Positions 1-8,007 of a stretch of 64,000 bases of DNA are shown here, one piece after another (the stretch's first letter is position 1; the number at the start of each line of letters is the position of its first letter). Both the position numbers and the translations under genes were made by a program. Where the stretch lies: NCBI RefSeq assembly GCF_001570485.1, contig NZ_BCTA01000017.1:34519-98518 (forward strand), in the 5' to 3' direction. The stretch is from Mycolicibacterium novocastrense (GTDB taxonomy: Bacteria; Actinomycetota; Actinomycetes; Mycobacteriales; Mycobacteriaceae). The notes beneath the pieces are model-generated. The model saw only the letters and a list, made by a program, of their open reading frames with translations, was not told the DNA's origin and searched no databases.

Positions 1-545
1 CCGGCCAGCGAGCCGAGCTTGCCCTCGGCGGTGCCCAGCGCGACGGACACCACCGACGCGCCTGCGGCGTCGATGCCGGTTTCGGTGTGCACCCGCTTGC
101 CGACGCCCAACGCGCGCTGCGACAGCTCGTGCAGGGTGCGGCCGACGGTGTGGTTGGCCTCGGCGGCGGCGTAGGCGCGGCGCACCTGGCCGAGCACCTG
201 CTGTTCGCCGACGACCGCGGAATCCAGGCCCGACGCGACCGCGAACAGGTGCTCGACGGCCGCTTCGGCGTACCGCACATAGGCGTATTTGGTGAGGTCG
301 TTGAGGCTCATGCCGGAGTGCTCGGAGAGCACCTGGCCGATCACCGACAACCCGCCGTGGAATGCGTCGACGACGGCGTAGATCTCGACCCGGTTGCACG
401 TGGACAGCACCATGGCCTCGGTGACGAGCGAGGATTGCAGCACCTGATCGACGATCTTGGCCTGATCGGACTCGTCTGTGCTCAGCTGTTCGAGCACCGA
501 CACCGGCGCACTGCGGTGCGAAACCCCGAAAAGCAGCACGCTCAC
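1..545 (-). CDS. hemA: Glutamyl-tRNA reductase, N-terminal part (cut by window edge)
   Basis: First enzyme of C5 tetrapyrrole synthesis; it reduces glutamyl-tRNA(Glu) to glutamate-1-semialdehyde in the cytoplasm. The GTG start at 545 gives [20 protein letters not shown], and the catalytic-cysteine motif STCNRVEIY follows with Cys at residue 50, the usual place. About 181 residues are visible; the NADPH-binding and dimerisation domains lie beyond position 1. The glutaredoxin-like gene lies upstream on the same strand, separated by a long perfect hairpin at 621-665, matching the order I recall for Rv0508-Rv0509. Identification is secure; only the C-terminus is unseen. Confidence 0.97.
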   Translation of the reverse strand, partial: MSVLLFGVSHRSAPVSVLEQLSTDESDQAKIVDQVLQSSLVTEAMVLSTCNRVEIYAVVDAFHGGLSVIGQVLSEHSGMSLNDLTKYAYVRYAEAAVEHLFAVASGLDSAVVGEQQVLGQVRRAYAAAEANHTVGRTLHELSQRALGVGKRVHTETGIDAAGASVVSVALGTAEGKLGSLA

Positions 546-620
546 GGCTTCATCACCACGTCATCCAAGGTAGTCGCTGAACAGTTAGCTCACCAAATTC
601 CACACCATTATCGCCGAAAT

Positions 621-665
621 TGCGTTCCAGCAGCCGAATCCCGAGTGGAGGGCTGCTGGAACGCA
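621..665. repeat. Perfect 15-bp inverted repeat (hairpin) upstream of hemA
   Basis: The left arm tgcgttccagcagcc (621-635) and its exact reverse complement (651-665) enclose a 15-nt loop. A-rich and T-rich flanks could extend the stem past one mismatch. The hairpin lies 76 nt upstream of the hemA start and 20 nt past the glutaredoxin stop. It could end the upstream transcript, attenuate hemA, or be a member of a dispersed palindrome family. It does not look like a Rex or IdeR operator. Confidence 0.7.
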
Positions 666-685
666 TTTTCGCGCAGAAACAGAGG

Positions 686-940
686 TCACCCGGCCAAGTC
701 GGCGCGAAGGCGTGGCTCGTCGATCTCCCAGTAGCTGTGCTCGCTGCCGTCGAGCAGAACGACCGGAAGCCGGTCGCCGTACTCGGCACGCAGCGCCGAG
801 TCGCCCGCGGCCGCGGCGGCGTCGACATCGGTGACGGCCAGCGTGAAGCCCAGTTCGTCGGCCAGAGCCGCGAGCCGGGCCGCCGCCGCGGTGCAGATCG
901 TGCAACCGTCGCGCGTCAGCAACTCCACCTGGTGCTCCAC
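686..940 (-). CDS. Glutaredoxin-like thioredoxin-fold protein (Rv0508-like)
   Basis: This is a small cytosolic thioredoxin-fold protein of 84 residues from the GTG start at 940. An early redox motif CTIC (Cys13 and Cys16) follows a beta strand, and a cis-proline region (LPVVLLDG) and the tail SYWEIDEPRLRADL match the mycobacterial glutaredoxin family. The open frame runs on to 1147, but that extension is Arg-rich and overlaps the divergent gene at 980, so the short start is preferred. Family members exchange disulfides with small thiols; the partner here is unknown. It precedes hemA on the same strand. Confidence 0.85.
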   Translation of the reverse strand: MEHQVELLTRDGCTICTAAAARLAALADELGFTLAVTDVDAAAAAGDSALRAEYGDRLPVVLLDGSEHSYWEIDEPRLRADLAG

Positions 941-979
941 CCCGCCAGTATCTCCACTTCCGTGACTTAGGGTTGATTC

Positions 980-1870
980 GTGTCTCGAAACGGCGACCGC
1001 GAAGCTGCTGAACAGCAACTTGCCGGTGAGGCCAGCGCGGAGGCGGCCGTCACCGACCTCGTGGCCGAAGCTGACGCGGCGCCGCCGGCGCCGCCCCCGG
1101 ACCTGACCGCGGCGGCGTTCTTCGACGTCGACAACACCCTGGTGCATGGCTCATCGCTGCTGCACTTCGCCCGCGGCCTGGCCGCCCGCAAGTACTTCAC
1201 CTACGGCGACATCGCGCGGTTCGTGTACGCGCAGGCCAAGTTCCAGCTGACCGGGCGCGAGAACAGCGACGACGTGGCCGCCGGCCGGCGCAAGGCGCTG
1301 GCCTTCATCGAGGGCCGCTCGACGGCCGAGTTGATGGCGGTCGGCGAGGAGATTTACGACGAGATCATCGCCGACAAGATCTGGCCGGGCACCCGCGCGC
1401 TCGCGCAGATGCATCTGGACGCCGGACAGCAGGTGTGGCTGGTCACGGCGACCCCGTACGAACTGGCCGCCACCATCGCCAAACGGCTGGGCCTGACCGG
1501 CGCGCTGGGCACCGTCGCCGAATCCATCGACGGGGTGTTCACGGGCCGCCTGGTCGGCGACATCCTGCACGGCACCGGCAAGGCGCACGCGGTGCGTTCG
1601 CTGGCCATCCGCGAGGGACTCAACCTGCGCCGCTGCACGGCCTACTCGGACAGCTTCAACGACGTGCCGATGCTCTCGCTGGTGGGGACGGCGGTGGCGA
1701 TCAACCCCGACGCCGATCTGCGTGATCTGGCCCGTGAACGGGGCTGGGAGATCCGCGACTTCCGCACCGCCCGCAAGGCCGCGCGCATCGGTGTGCCGTC
1801 GGCGCTGGCGCTCGGCGCGGCCGGAGGGGCGCTGGCGGCGGTGGTCTCGCGCCGCCAGGAGGGCCGCTGA
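980..1870 (+). CDS. serB1: HAD-IB family phosphatase, SerB1-like
   Basis: A haloacid dehalogenase-superfamily phosphatase of 296 residues. The nucleophile motif [11 protein letters not shown] (Asp49 and Asp51) is followed by motif [12 protein letters not shown] and the metal-binding motif [11 protein letters not shown] near residue 220. A variable Ala/Pro-rich head of about 45 residues and a hydrophobic Ala/Gly tail (about 272-290) suggest membrane association. The equivalent M. tuberculosis gene Rv0505c is named serB1 (phosphoserine phosphatase), but HAD-IB substrates are hard to predict and another phosphomonoester is possible. GTG start; divergent from the glutaredoxin-like gene. Confidence 0.85.
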   Translation: MSRNGDREAAEQQLAGEASAEAAVTDLVAEADAAPPAPPPDLTAAAFFDVDNTLVHGSSLLHFARGLAARKYFTYGDIARFVYAQAKFQLTGRENSDDVAAGRRKALAFIEGRSTAELMAVGEEIYDEIIADKIWPGTRALAQMHLDAGQQVWLVTATPYELAATIAKRLGLTGALGTVAESIDGVFTGRLVGDILHGTGKAHAVRSLAIREGLNLRRCTAYSDSFNDVPMLSLVGTAVAINPDADLRDLARERGWEIRDFRTARKAARIGVPSALALGAAGGALAAVVSRRQEGR

Positions 1871-1948
1871 CGAGCCGCTCTGGCCGAGCCGGTGGTCCGG
1901 ACCCGCTGATAGGCTCGCGCCGCTCACTCCGACGAGAAGAGACGTTGC

Positions 1949-2482
1949 ATGGGGATCGCAGAGAACATCATCGGGACCCACTACCGGTACCCCGATTACT
2001 TCGAGGTCGACCGGGAGAAGATCCGTGAGTTCGCCCGCGCGGTCAAGGACGAGCACCCGGCGCATTTCACCGAAGAGGCGGCCGCCGAGTACGGCTACGA
2101 CACACTGATCGCCCCGCTGACCTTCCTCGCCGTTGCCGGCCGCCGGGTCCAGTTGGAGATCTTCAACCAGTTCGACGTGCCGATCAACATGGAGCGCGTG
2201 CTGCACCGAGACCAGAAGATCACCTTCCACCGCCCGATCGTGGCCGGCGACAAGCTGTTCTTCGACTCATACCTCGACTCGGTCACCGAATCGCACGGCG
2301 CCATCGTCACCGAGGTGCGCGGCGAGGTGACCGACGCCGACGGGAAGCCCGTGCTGACGAGCGTCGTCACGGTCATGGGCGAGGCGCAGTCGGACACCGA
2401 AGCCGACGAGGTGAGTCAGCGCATCGCCGCCGCCCGCGATGAGGCAATCGCGAAAATGATTGCCAAGCAAAGTAATTCGTAG
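1949..2482 (+). CDS. UPF0336 hotdog-fold dehydratase-like protein (Rv0504c-like)
   Basis: A protein of 177 residues resembling the MaoC-like N-terminal dehydratase family that includes HadA and HadC, subunits of the mycolic-acid FAS-II (3R)-hydroxyacyl-ACP dehydratase. Typical segments are the N-terminal [16 protein letters not shown], then [13 protein letters not shown] and [18 protein letters not shown]. HadA/HadC subunits lack the catalytic dyad and bind the acyl chain; the same role is likely here but unproven. ATG start about 78 nt after serB1, same strand, probably co-transcribed. In M. tuberculosis the neighbour is cmaA2, absent here. Confidence 0.85.
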   Translation: MGIAENIIGTHYRYPDYFEVDREKIREFARAVKDEHPAHFTEEAAAEYGYDTLIAPLTFLAVAGRRVQLEIFNQFDVPINMERVLHRDQKITFHRPIVAGDKLFFDSYLDSVTESHGAIVTEVRGEVTDADGKPVLTSVVTVMGEAQSDTEADEVSQRIAAARDEAIAKMIAKQSNS

Positions 2483-2501
2483 AGCTAGCGGGTTTCGGCG
2501 C

Positions 2502-3569
2502 TCAGCCGAAGAAGGTGTTCCGACGCTGGGTGAGCAGTTGGTACAGCGTCTGCTGGATGGTCTCGCGCACCTGGTCGGTGAGTTCGAAGGTGACCATCGG
2601 ATCGTCGGCGGCCGACTCGTCGTACTCGGCGGTCTCGATCGGTTCCCCGAACTGGATATGCCATTTCGACGGCAGCGGCACCATGCCCGCCGGACCCGCC
2701 AGCGGGAAGAACGGCGTGATCGGGAAATAGGGCAGCCCGAGCAGCCGGGCCAGCAGCTTGACGTCGGCGATCATCGGATAGATCTCCTCTGACCCGACAA
2801 TCGAGCACGGCACGATGGGCGCCTTGGTGCGCAGCGCCGCGGACACGAAGCCGCCGCGGCCGAATCGCTGCAGCTTGTAGCGGTCCTTGAAGTGCTTGCC
2901 CAGACCCTTGTAACCCTCGGGGAACACCGCGGTCAGCTCACCCGCGGCCAGCAGTCGATGGGCGTCGGCCGTGCAGGCCATCGTGTGGCCGGCCTTGCGG
3001 GCGGCCTGACCGACCACCGGCAGGTCGAAGACCATGTCGGCAGCGAGCAGGCGCAGGTCGCGGTGCGCGGGATGGTGGTCGTGCACCGCCACCGACGTCA
3101 TCAGCCCGTCGAACGGCAGCACACCGGCGTGGTTGGCGACCACGAGCGCGGCGCCCGTTTCGGGCAGATGCTCGATGCCGCTGACCTCGACGCGGAACCA
3201 CGACTTGAAGAAGACTCTCAGCAAAGGCAAAAAGATTGCGTTGTTGAGGTGGGCATCGAACCCGAACTCGTCGACGGTGTACTCACCCGTCATCCGCTTG
3301 CGCACGAACTCGGCGACCGAAGCGATCTGCTTGGCCAGTTCGGTGGGCGTCTCGTCGACCGCCGGCGCGCCCGCGGCACCGCCGCGGTGCTCGTCGATCT
3401 CGCGGACGACGGCCGCGATCTCCTCGGCAGAAGCTCCGCCTACCGGATCCGACAGCTGCGAGGGATGTCGGCGCGAGCCCTGCGCTCGTGCGGCATTACG
3501 CCGCTGAGCCGCTGCACGGCTTGAATTACCATGCAGCGGAATGACTTTCGCCTTGGACTCGCCCGCCAC
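2502..3569 (-). CDS. PlsC-type lysophospholipid acyltransferase (Rv0502-like)
   Basis: A membrane-associated acyltransferase of 355 residues in the 1-acylglycerol-3-phosphate acyltransferase superfamily. It has the active-site block VANHAGVLPFDG, a longer-spaced version of the usual His-x4-Asp motif, the glycerol-phosphate-binding block FPEGYKGLGK and the PIVPCSIVGSEEIYP segment. A charged, Ala-rich head of about 90 residues precedes the domain. The predicted reaction is acyl transfer to a lysophospholipid or related alcohol; the true acceptor is unknown. GTG start at 3569. It reads in the same direction as the galE2-like gene, whose stop lies about 40 nt upstream. Confidence 0.85.
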   Translation of the reverse strand: MAGESKAKVIPLHGNSSRAAAQRRNAARAQGSRRHPSQLSDPVGGASAEEIAAVVREIDEHRGGAAGAPAVDETPTELAKQIASVAEFVRKRMTGEYTVDEFGFDAHLNNAIFLPLLRVFFKSWFRVEVSGIEHLPETGAALVVANHAGVLPFDGLMTSVAVHDHHPAHRDLRLLAADMVFDLPVVGQAARKAGHTMACTADAHRLLAAGELTAVFPEGYKGLGKHFKDRYKLQRFGRGGFVSAALRTKAPIVPCSIVGSEEIYPMIADVKLLARLLGLPYFPITPFFPLAGPAGMVPLPSKWHIQFGEPIETAEYDESAADDPMVTFELTDQVRETIQQTLYQLLTQRRNTFFG

Positions 3570-3606
3570 GGTCGTTTCCTTCTCCCCACCCGATCAGTTG
3601 ATGCGC

Positions 3607-4707
3607 CTAGCGCCCCCACCTTTGCGCCGCGGCAACGGCGCGACTCTCCATTGAGCGTACCCACCGCGGGTCGACGATCGGAGTCAATCCGCGACCTCGG
3701 ACGTAATCGTCGAAGGCCTCCACCGTCGTCCACTTCGGGATGTAGCCGAGATCGTTGCGCATCCGCGATGTGTCCATCACTCTGCCATAACTGAGGTAGT
3801 TCAGCTGTTCACGATCGAGTTCAGTGTAACGAGTCGCACGCCTCAGCGAATCCACCGCCGCCAGCGCCGACCGCGGCACGGGCAGCGCGATCCGGCCGGC
3901 CCGCCGGATCGCCTGACTCATCATCACGATGCCGGACGCGCCGACGTTGTAGGTGCCCGCCTTGCCTGCCATCGTCGCGCGTTCGAGTGCCCCGAGCGCA
4001 TCCTGTTCGTGCAGTAACTGCAACCGGGCGTCGTGCCCGATCACCGTCGGCACCACGGGCCCGGCGAGGTAGCGCGAGAGCGCCGTGTCCATGCCCGGTC
4101 CGATCATGTTGGCCAACCGCAGGATGGTGACCGCGATGTCGGGTCGACGCCGTCCCAGTCCCCGCGCATAGCCCTCGATGTCGATGCTGTCGCGGGCGAA
4201 GCCCTCCCCCGGTGGCCGTCGCGCGCTGGTGTCCTCGGTGAACATCACCGGGTCGCGCGCGGTCGAGCCGTACACCTCCGACGTCGACTTGAGCACCACG
4301 CGTCGCACCGACGGCGCCTTCTGACAGGCCGCGAACAGCTGGATCGCGCCCATCACGTTGAGTTCCTTGAGCGTCGCCCGGCCTCCGGAGCGCGGAGCGT
4401 AGGACGCGGCCGCGGCATGCACCACGGTGTCGACGTCGCCGTTGCGGATGACCTTCGCGATGAAGGGATTGCGAATGTCGGCGCGGACGAACTCCGCGCG
4501 GCCCATCCGCCGTAGAAGGTCTTTGCTCGGAGTGATCGCGTCGACGGCGATCACATGGTTGATCAACGGGTTCTGCGCCAGCCTGGCCGTCAGATAGCCG
4601 CCGAGGAACCGGCACGCCCCGGTGACCAGCACGACCTTCGGATACTGCACGGCGTCGCGCGGGTCAGTCCCGTTGACGTCTCCATTGGCGCGGCCCTCGG
4701 AATCCAT
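3607..4707 (-). CDS. galE2: NAD-dependent epimerase/dehydratase (GalE2-like, Rv0501)
   Basis: An extended short-chain dehydrogenase of 366 residues with the Rossmann motif VTGACRFLGGYLT (about 28-40), NAD-contact DIRNPF, and the VVHAAAASYAPR and STSEVYGST segments. It is syntenic with M. tuberculosis galE2, annotated as a UDP-glucose 4-epimerase family member. The region where a catalytic Tyr-x3-Lys is expected reads IEGYARGL, with no lysine at the normal spacing, so sugar epimerase activity should not be assumed. ATG start at 4707, just downstream of the bS22 gene on the same strand. Confidence 0.8.
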   Translation of the reverse strand: MDSEGRANGDVNGTDPRDAVQYPKVVLVTGACRFLGGYLTARLAQNPLINHVIAVDAITPSKDLLRRMGRAEFVRADIRNPFIAKVIRNGDVDTVVHAAAASYAPRSGGRATLKELNVMGAIQLFAACQKAPSVRRVVLKSTSEVYGSTARDPVMFTEDTSARRPPGEGFARDSIDIEGYARGLGRRRPDIAVTILRLANMIGPGMDTALSRYLAGPVVPTVIGHDARLQLLHEQDALGALERATMAGKAGTYNVGASGIVMMSQAIRRAGRIALPVPRSALAAVDSLRRATRYTELDREQLNYLSYGRVMDTSRMRNDLGYIPKWTTVEAFDDYVRGRGLTPIVDPRWVRSMESRAVAAAQRWGR

Positions 4708-4738
4708 GTCCGGTCAGCCTAGCGACGGCGGGCGGCGA

Positions 4739-4840
4739 TTACTTGCCGAGTTTTCTGCGCTGGACCCGGGTGCGACGAAGCAGCTTGCGGTGCTTCTTCT
4801 TCGACATGCGCTTGCGCCGCTTCTTGATGACTGAACCCAT
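4739..4840 (-). CDS. Small ribosomal protein bS22 (33 residues)
   Basis: This tiny gene encodes a 33-residue, extremely basic peptide beginning [20 protein letters not shown] and ending VQRRKLGK. It belongs to the AURKAIP1/COX24 domain family, corresponds to Rv0500B, and is known as an extra mycobacterial 30S protein bS22 that sits near the decoding region of the small subunit. ATG start at 4840, TAA stop at 4739-4741. It reads in the same direction as the HTH gene upstream and the galE2-like gene downstream, in the order conserved in mycobacteria. Confidence 0.95.
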
Positions 4841-4965
4841 GAACTCCGCTACCTACGCCTTACCTGCCCGATGAGCATCGTTGACTGACCCGGCCACTTT
4901 ACCGGGCTGTGCAGGTAACCGCGAAACGCGCCCGACCGGCGATGGGCGCCCGGGACGCGGGTAGA

Positions 4966-5226
4966 TCAGCCTGCGTCGAAGTACGAGCTCTCCAACATGT
5001 CGTGAACGGCCTTCGCATGCACGCGGAACGAGCGGCCGACCCGGACGGCAGGCAGCTCGCCGTTGTGCACCAGCCGGTACACCGTCATCTTGCTGACCCG
5101 CATCAGGCTCGCCACCTCGGCGACGGTGAGGAATTGTGCCCGTGGCTGTTGACCGTCGGATCCGGAGTCCCGAGCCGACTTCCCACTGGCCGAATCCCGC
5201 GAGGATGGCCCGTTCATAGACGTCAT
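4966..5226 (-). CDS. Small MerR/excisionase-type helix-turn-helix protein (Rv0500A-like)
   Basis: An 86-residue DNA-binding protein. After a Ser/Gly-rich disordered head of about 30 residues comes a compact excisionase-family winged helix, FLTVAEVASLMRVSKMTVYR followed by LVHNGELPAVRVGRSFRV, which typically binds DNA through the second helix. It is not associated with a phage or integrase here; the same gene occupies this position in mycobacterial genomes as Rv0500A, so it is a resident chromosomal factor. Its targets cannot be told from sequence. The 125 nt down to bS22 hold no strong signal that I can see. Confidence 0.88.
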   Translation of the reverse strand: MTSMNGPSSRDSASGKSARDSGSDGQQPRAQFLTVAEVASLMRVSKMTVYRLVHNGELPAVRVGRSFRVHAKAVHDMLESSYFDAG

Positions 5227-5353
5227 CGCAACCCAATCATTCAGGCACGGGCAGTTCCAGCGGCTTCCCCACCGCTGGCACCGACCCGTGCTTACACGAG
5301 GAGAATAGCGTGGCAGATGGTGTTACTGCGACGGGTGTGGGCAATTCAATGAA

Positions 5354-6235
5354 TTACTCAGATGTAATTCCGAGCTGCTCAGAGCGCTTTTTCGCCGCCT
5401 CGACCGCCCTGGCTACTGCCGCCCGCAGACCGCCCCTCTCGAGTTCCCGCAGACCTGCTGCGGTGGTGCCACCCGGCGAGGTGACCGTGGCGCGCAGCTG
5501 AGCGGGCGTGGTGTCCATTCCCGCGCCCGACGGACCGCCGGCGGCACCGCCCGCGGTCCCGGCCCGGTCGAGGCGATCCAGCAACATCGCGGCCGACCCG
5601 GCCATGGTTTGTGCGACCAGTTCGGTGGCCGCCGATCGCGTCAGCCCGGCGTCGACGCCGGCGTCGACGAGCGCCTCCACCATCAGGAAGAAGTAGGCCG
5701 GGCCCGACCCGGAGATCGCGGTGACCGCATCGAGTTGGGACTCGGGCACCGTGAGCACCCCGCCGACCGCGTCGAAGATCGCCGAGACCTCCTTCATCTG
5801 TTCGGGGGTGGCGAAGCGCCCGGGCGCGAGCGCACTGACTCCCCCGCCGACGACCATCGGTGCGTTGGGCATGACGCGGATCACCGGCGCGCCGGCGGGC
5901 AGCTTGTTCTCGTAGTACCCGGTGGTGACGCCGGCCGCGACCGTCACGAAAACCTGTTCGGCCGTGTCGCTTTCGGCATTGGTCGCCGCGTCGACGATCT
6001 CGTCGACGAGTCCGGCCACGTCGGCGGGTTTGACGGCCACGATCACGTAGGTCGCGTGGTCCACGGCGTTGGCCACCGTCGTCACCAGCACCGAATAGGT
6101 GTCGGCCAGGTACTGGGCCCGGTCCGAATCCTTCTCCGCCACCACCAGGTCCTTGACCTGCCGCCCGGCCCGCAGCAGCCCGGACAGCAGCGCCTCACCG
6201 ATACTTCCGCCGCCGACGATTGCGATTCTGGCCAT
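5354..6235 (-). CDS. proC: Pyrroline-5-carboxylate reductase
   Basis: Catalyses the last step of proline synthesis, NAD(P)H-dependent reduction of 1-pyrroline-5-carboxylate, in the cytoplasm. At 293 residues it has the family's usual size. The N-terminal dinucleotide-binding motif is IVGGGSIGEALLSGLL, followed by ANAVDHATYVIVAVKPADV, and the C-terminal dimerisation helix bundle carries the signature ISGSGPAYFFLMVEALVDAG. A glycine-rich insertion (GTAGGAAGGPSGAG) lies in the C-terminal part. ATG start at 6235, syntenic with Rv0500, upstream of the small HTH gene on the same strand. Confidence 0.96.
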   Translation of the reverse strand: MARIAIVGGGSIGEALLSGLLRAGRQVKDLVVAEKDSDRAQYLADTYSVLVTTVANAVDHATYVIVAVKPADVAGLVDEIVDAATNAESDTAEQVFVTVAAGVTTGYYENKLPAGAPVIRVMPNAPMVVGGGVSALAPGRFATPEQMKEVSAIFDAVGGVLTVPESQLDAVTAISGSGPAYFFLMVEALVDAGVDAGLTRSAATELVAQTMAGSAAMLLDRLDRAGTAGGAAGGPSGAGMDTTPAQLRATVTSPGGTTAAGLRELERGGLRAAVARAVEAAKKRSEQLGITSE

Positions 6236-6293
6236 GCCGGAAGCATTGCAGACGGCCGCCCATCGCGTGTGCGGCCACCCACCGCGGATCGCT

Positions 6294-7103
6294 TCAGGCC
6301 TGCGGAACCATCGCGAGTTGGCGGGACTGCACGACGATGTGGCCCTCGCAGTCGACGACGATGTGGTCCTCGTCGAACCAGTCCTGGCCGATCTGCACGG
6401 TCGTGCAGAGCACGCGCAGCCACCCGTCGGCGGGCAGGGTGCGCAGGTATGCCGTCAGCTGGACGGTGGGCGCCCATCCGTACCGGTTGACGCCGAACGT
6501 CACGGGGGCCGACACGTCGCCGCACAGCAGCGCGAAAAGCACGTCCGGGGCGCAGCCTTTGGGGCGCACCCAGTACTCGATCACCGGCGGCCCGCCGTCG
6601 GACCGCGGTTCCATCGTGGTCAGCGAGGGCCGGATGTCGCAGCCGTGCGCGAGGTGGACGATGTCGGCCATCGGATGGCCCTCGCCGATCGGCTCCAGAC
6701 CGGGTGGCGGCTCCGGTTGCATCAACGGGATCACGGGATTGACCGAGAGCAGCGGCGCCACATGGTGTTCCGGCTCGCCGAGCGTGATCGCGGCCCGAAG
6801 AGCCGTGCGGTCACCCTGGTTGAGTTCGACGTCGATCAGGCTGACGCGACGCCCGCGCTTGCGCACCGTGGTGACCACCTGCATCGGTCCGGGATCGGGC
6901 GCCCACAGGAAGTTTCCCGACACCGCGATCGGTTGCACGTCTCCCGCGTGCTCCATCCGCGCGGCGTTCGCGCACAGCGCCAGCATCGCACCGCCGTGCA
7001 CCTTCGGTCCGATCGTCCAATGTTCGTTCAGCTCACCGTGATACACGCCGTCACCGGCGGGTGTGAGCGCCATGGCGTCGGTGAACAGGGTGGAGCCGGC
7101 CAT
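6294..7103 (-). CDS. TesB-like acyl-CoA thioesterase family protein (Rv0499 position)
   Basis: A 269-residue protein with the double-hotdog layout of TesB-type thioesterases. The first hotdog has WTIGPKVHGGAMLALCANAA; the second half includes FGVNRYGWAPTVQLTAYLR and a C-terminal GQDWFDEDHIVVDCEGHIVV strand pair. Family members hydrolyse acyl-CoA thioesters; chain length and physiological substrate cannot be inferred. ATG start at 7103, 43 nt past the end of the sugar-isomerase-like gene on the same strand, so the two are likely co-transcribed with proC downstream. Confidence 0.8.
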   Translation of the reverse strand: MAGSTLFTDAMALTPAGDGVYHGELNEHWTIGPKVHGGAMLALCANAARMEHAGDVQPIAVSGNFLWAPDPGPMQVVTTVRKRGRRVSLIDVELNQGDRTALRAAITLGEPEHHVAPLLSVNPVIPLMQPEPPPGLEPIGEGHPMADIVHLAHGCDIRPSLTTMEPRSDGGPPVIEYWVRPKGCAPDVLFALLCGDVSAPVTFGVNRYGWAPTVQLTAYLRTLPADGWLRVLCTTVQIGQDWFDEDHIVVDCEGHIVVQSRQLAMVPQA

Positions 7104-7146
7104 CTGGTGAATCCTTCTGGAAGCGAGTTCGAACGAGGTCAGGGTG

Positions 7147-7992
7147 TCAGCGCAGCAGATGCCTGCGGGCGAACTGCAACGACTCGACCAGCAGCGCCTC
7201 GCGTTCGGCGGCCGTGCGGGCGCCCGATGTGGTCACCTCAAGGATCACATGGCCGTTGAAGTCGCTTGCGGCCAGCATCTCGCACACCTCCACCGTCGGC
7301 TGAGTGCCGCGGCCGGGCACCAGGTGCTCGTCGGTCGGGGCGCCGCTGCCGTCACACAGGTGCAGGTGCACCAACCCCTCCCCCATGCGGCGCGCCATCT
7401 CGAGCGCGTCGGAGCCGGCGGTCGCGGTGTGCGACAGGTCGAGCGTGTAGTGGGCGTGCTCGCCGTCGAGCGGATCGTAGGACGGTGCGAACGCCGAGAT
7501 GCCCGGGCCTGGCCGGCCGCCGCGTTTGCGCATGCGCTCGATCGAGCTCTGACCCGCGCCGAAGAAGCGGTCGGCGCGGAACGGGAACATGTTCTCGACG
7601 GCGACCATCACCTCGCTGGACGCTTCGAGCTCGGCGACCTGCTCGGAGAAGCCTTCGGCGTAGCGGCGCTGCCAGCGAAACGGCGGGTGCACCACCACGG
7701 TCTGGGCGCCCAGCTGCTCGGCCGCCCGCACGCTGCGTTCGAGCTTGGGGATCGGGTTGGCGCCCCACACCCGCTGGGTGATCAACAGGCACGGCGCGTG
7801 CACGGAGAGCACCGGAACGTGGTACTTCTCGGACAACCGCTCGATGGCGTCGATATCCTGGCTGACCGTCTCGGCCCACACCATGAGCTCGACCCCGTCG
7901 TAGCCGAGCTTGGCCGCGTATTCGAAGGCCGCCTCGGTTCTCAGCGGGTAGACCGAGGCCGTCGACAGACCGACCTTAATGGCTGGACGCAC
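7147..7992 (-). CDS. Sugar phosphate isomerase/epimerase family (TIM barrel, Rv0498-like)
   Basis: A 281-residue AP-endonuclease-2/xylose-isomerase-like TIM barrel. Features are the first strand VGLSTASVYPLRTEAAFEYA, GYDGVELMVW with the usual Glu ligand, VPVLSVHAPC with the His ligand, VAVENMFPFR, YTLDLSHTATAGSD and VHLHLCDGSG, ending in GHVILEVTTSG. These residues form the divalent-metal site of the family. The substrate is unknown. ATG start at 7992, only 15 nt past the stop of the acidic membrane-protein gene, so it belongs to the same transcription unit. Confidence 0.85.
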   Translation of the reverse strand: MRPAIKVGLSTASVYPLRTEAAFEYAAKLGYDGVELMVWAETVSQDIDAIERLSEKYHVPVLSVHAPCLLITQRVWGANPIPKLERSVRAAEQLGAQTVVVHPPFRWQRRYAEGFSEQVAELEASSEVMVAVENMFPFRADRFFGAGQSSIERMRKRGGRPGPGISAFAPSYDPLDGEHAHYTLDLSHTATAGSDALEMARRMGEGLVHLHLCDGSGAPTDEHLVPGRGTQPTVEVCEMLAASDFNGHVILEVTTSGARTAAEREALLVESLQFARRHLLR

Positions 7993-8007
7993 GGGTGATT
8001 GGGCGCC

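Noticed and set aside
4889..4906. Hairpin cccgg/ccggg between bS22 and the HTH gene as a terminator
   Set aside because: The stem is only 5 bp with no T-tract; it could arise by chance in high-GC DNA.
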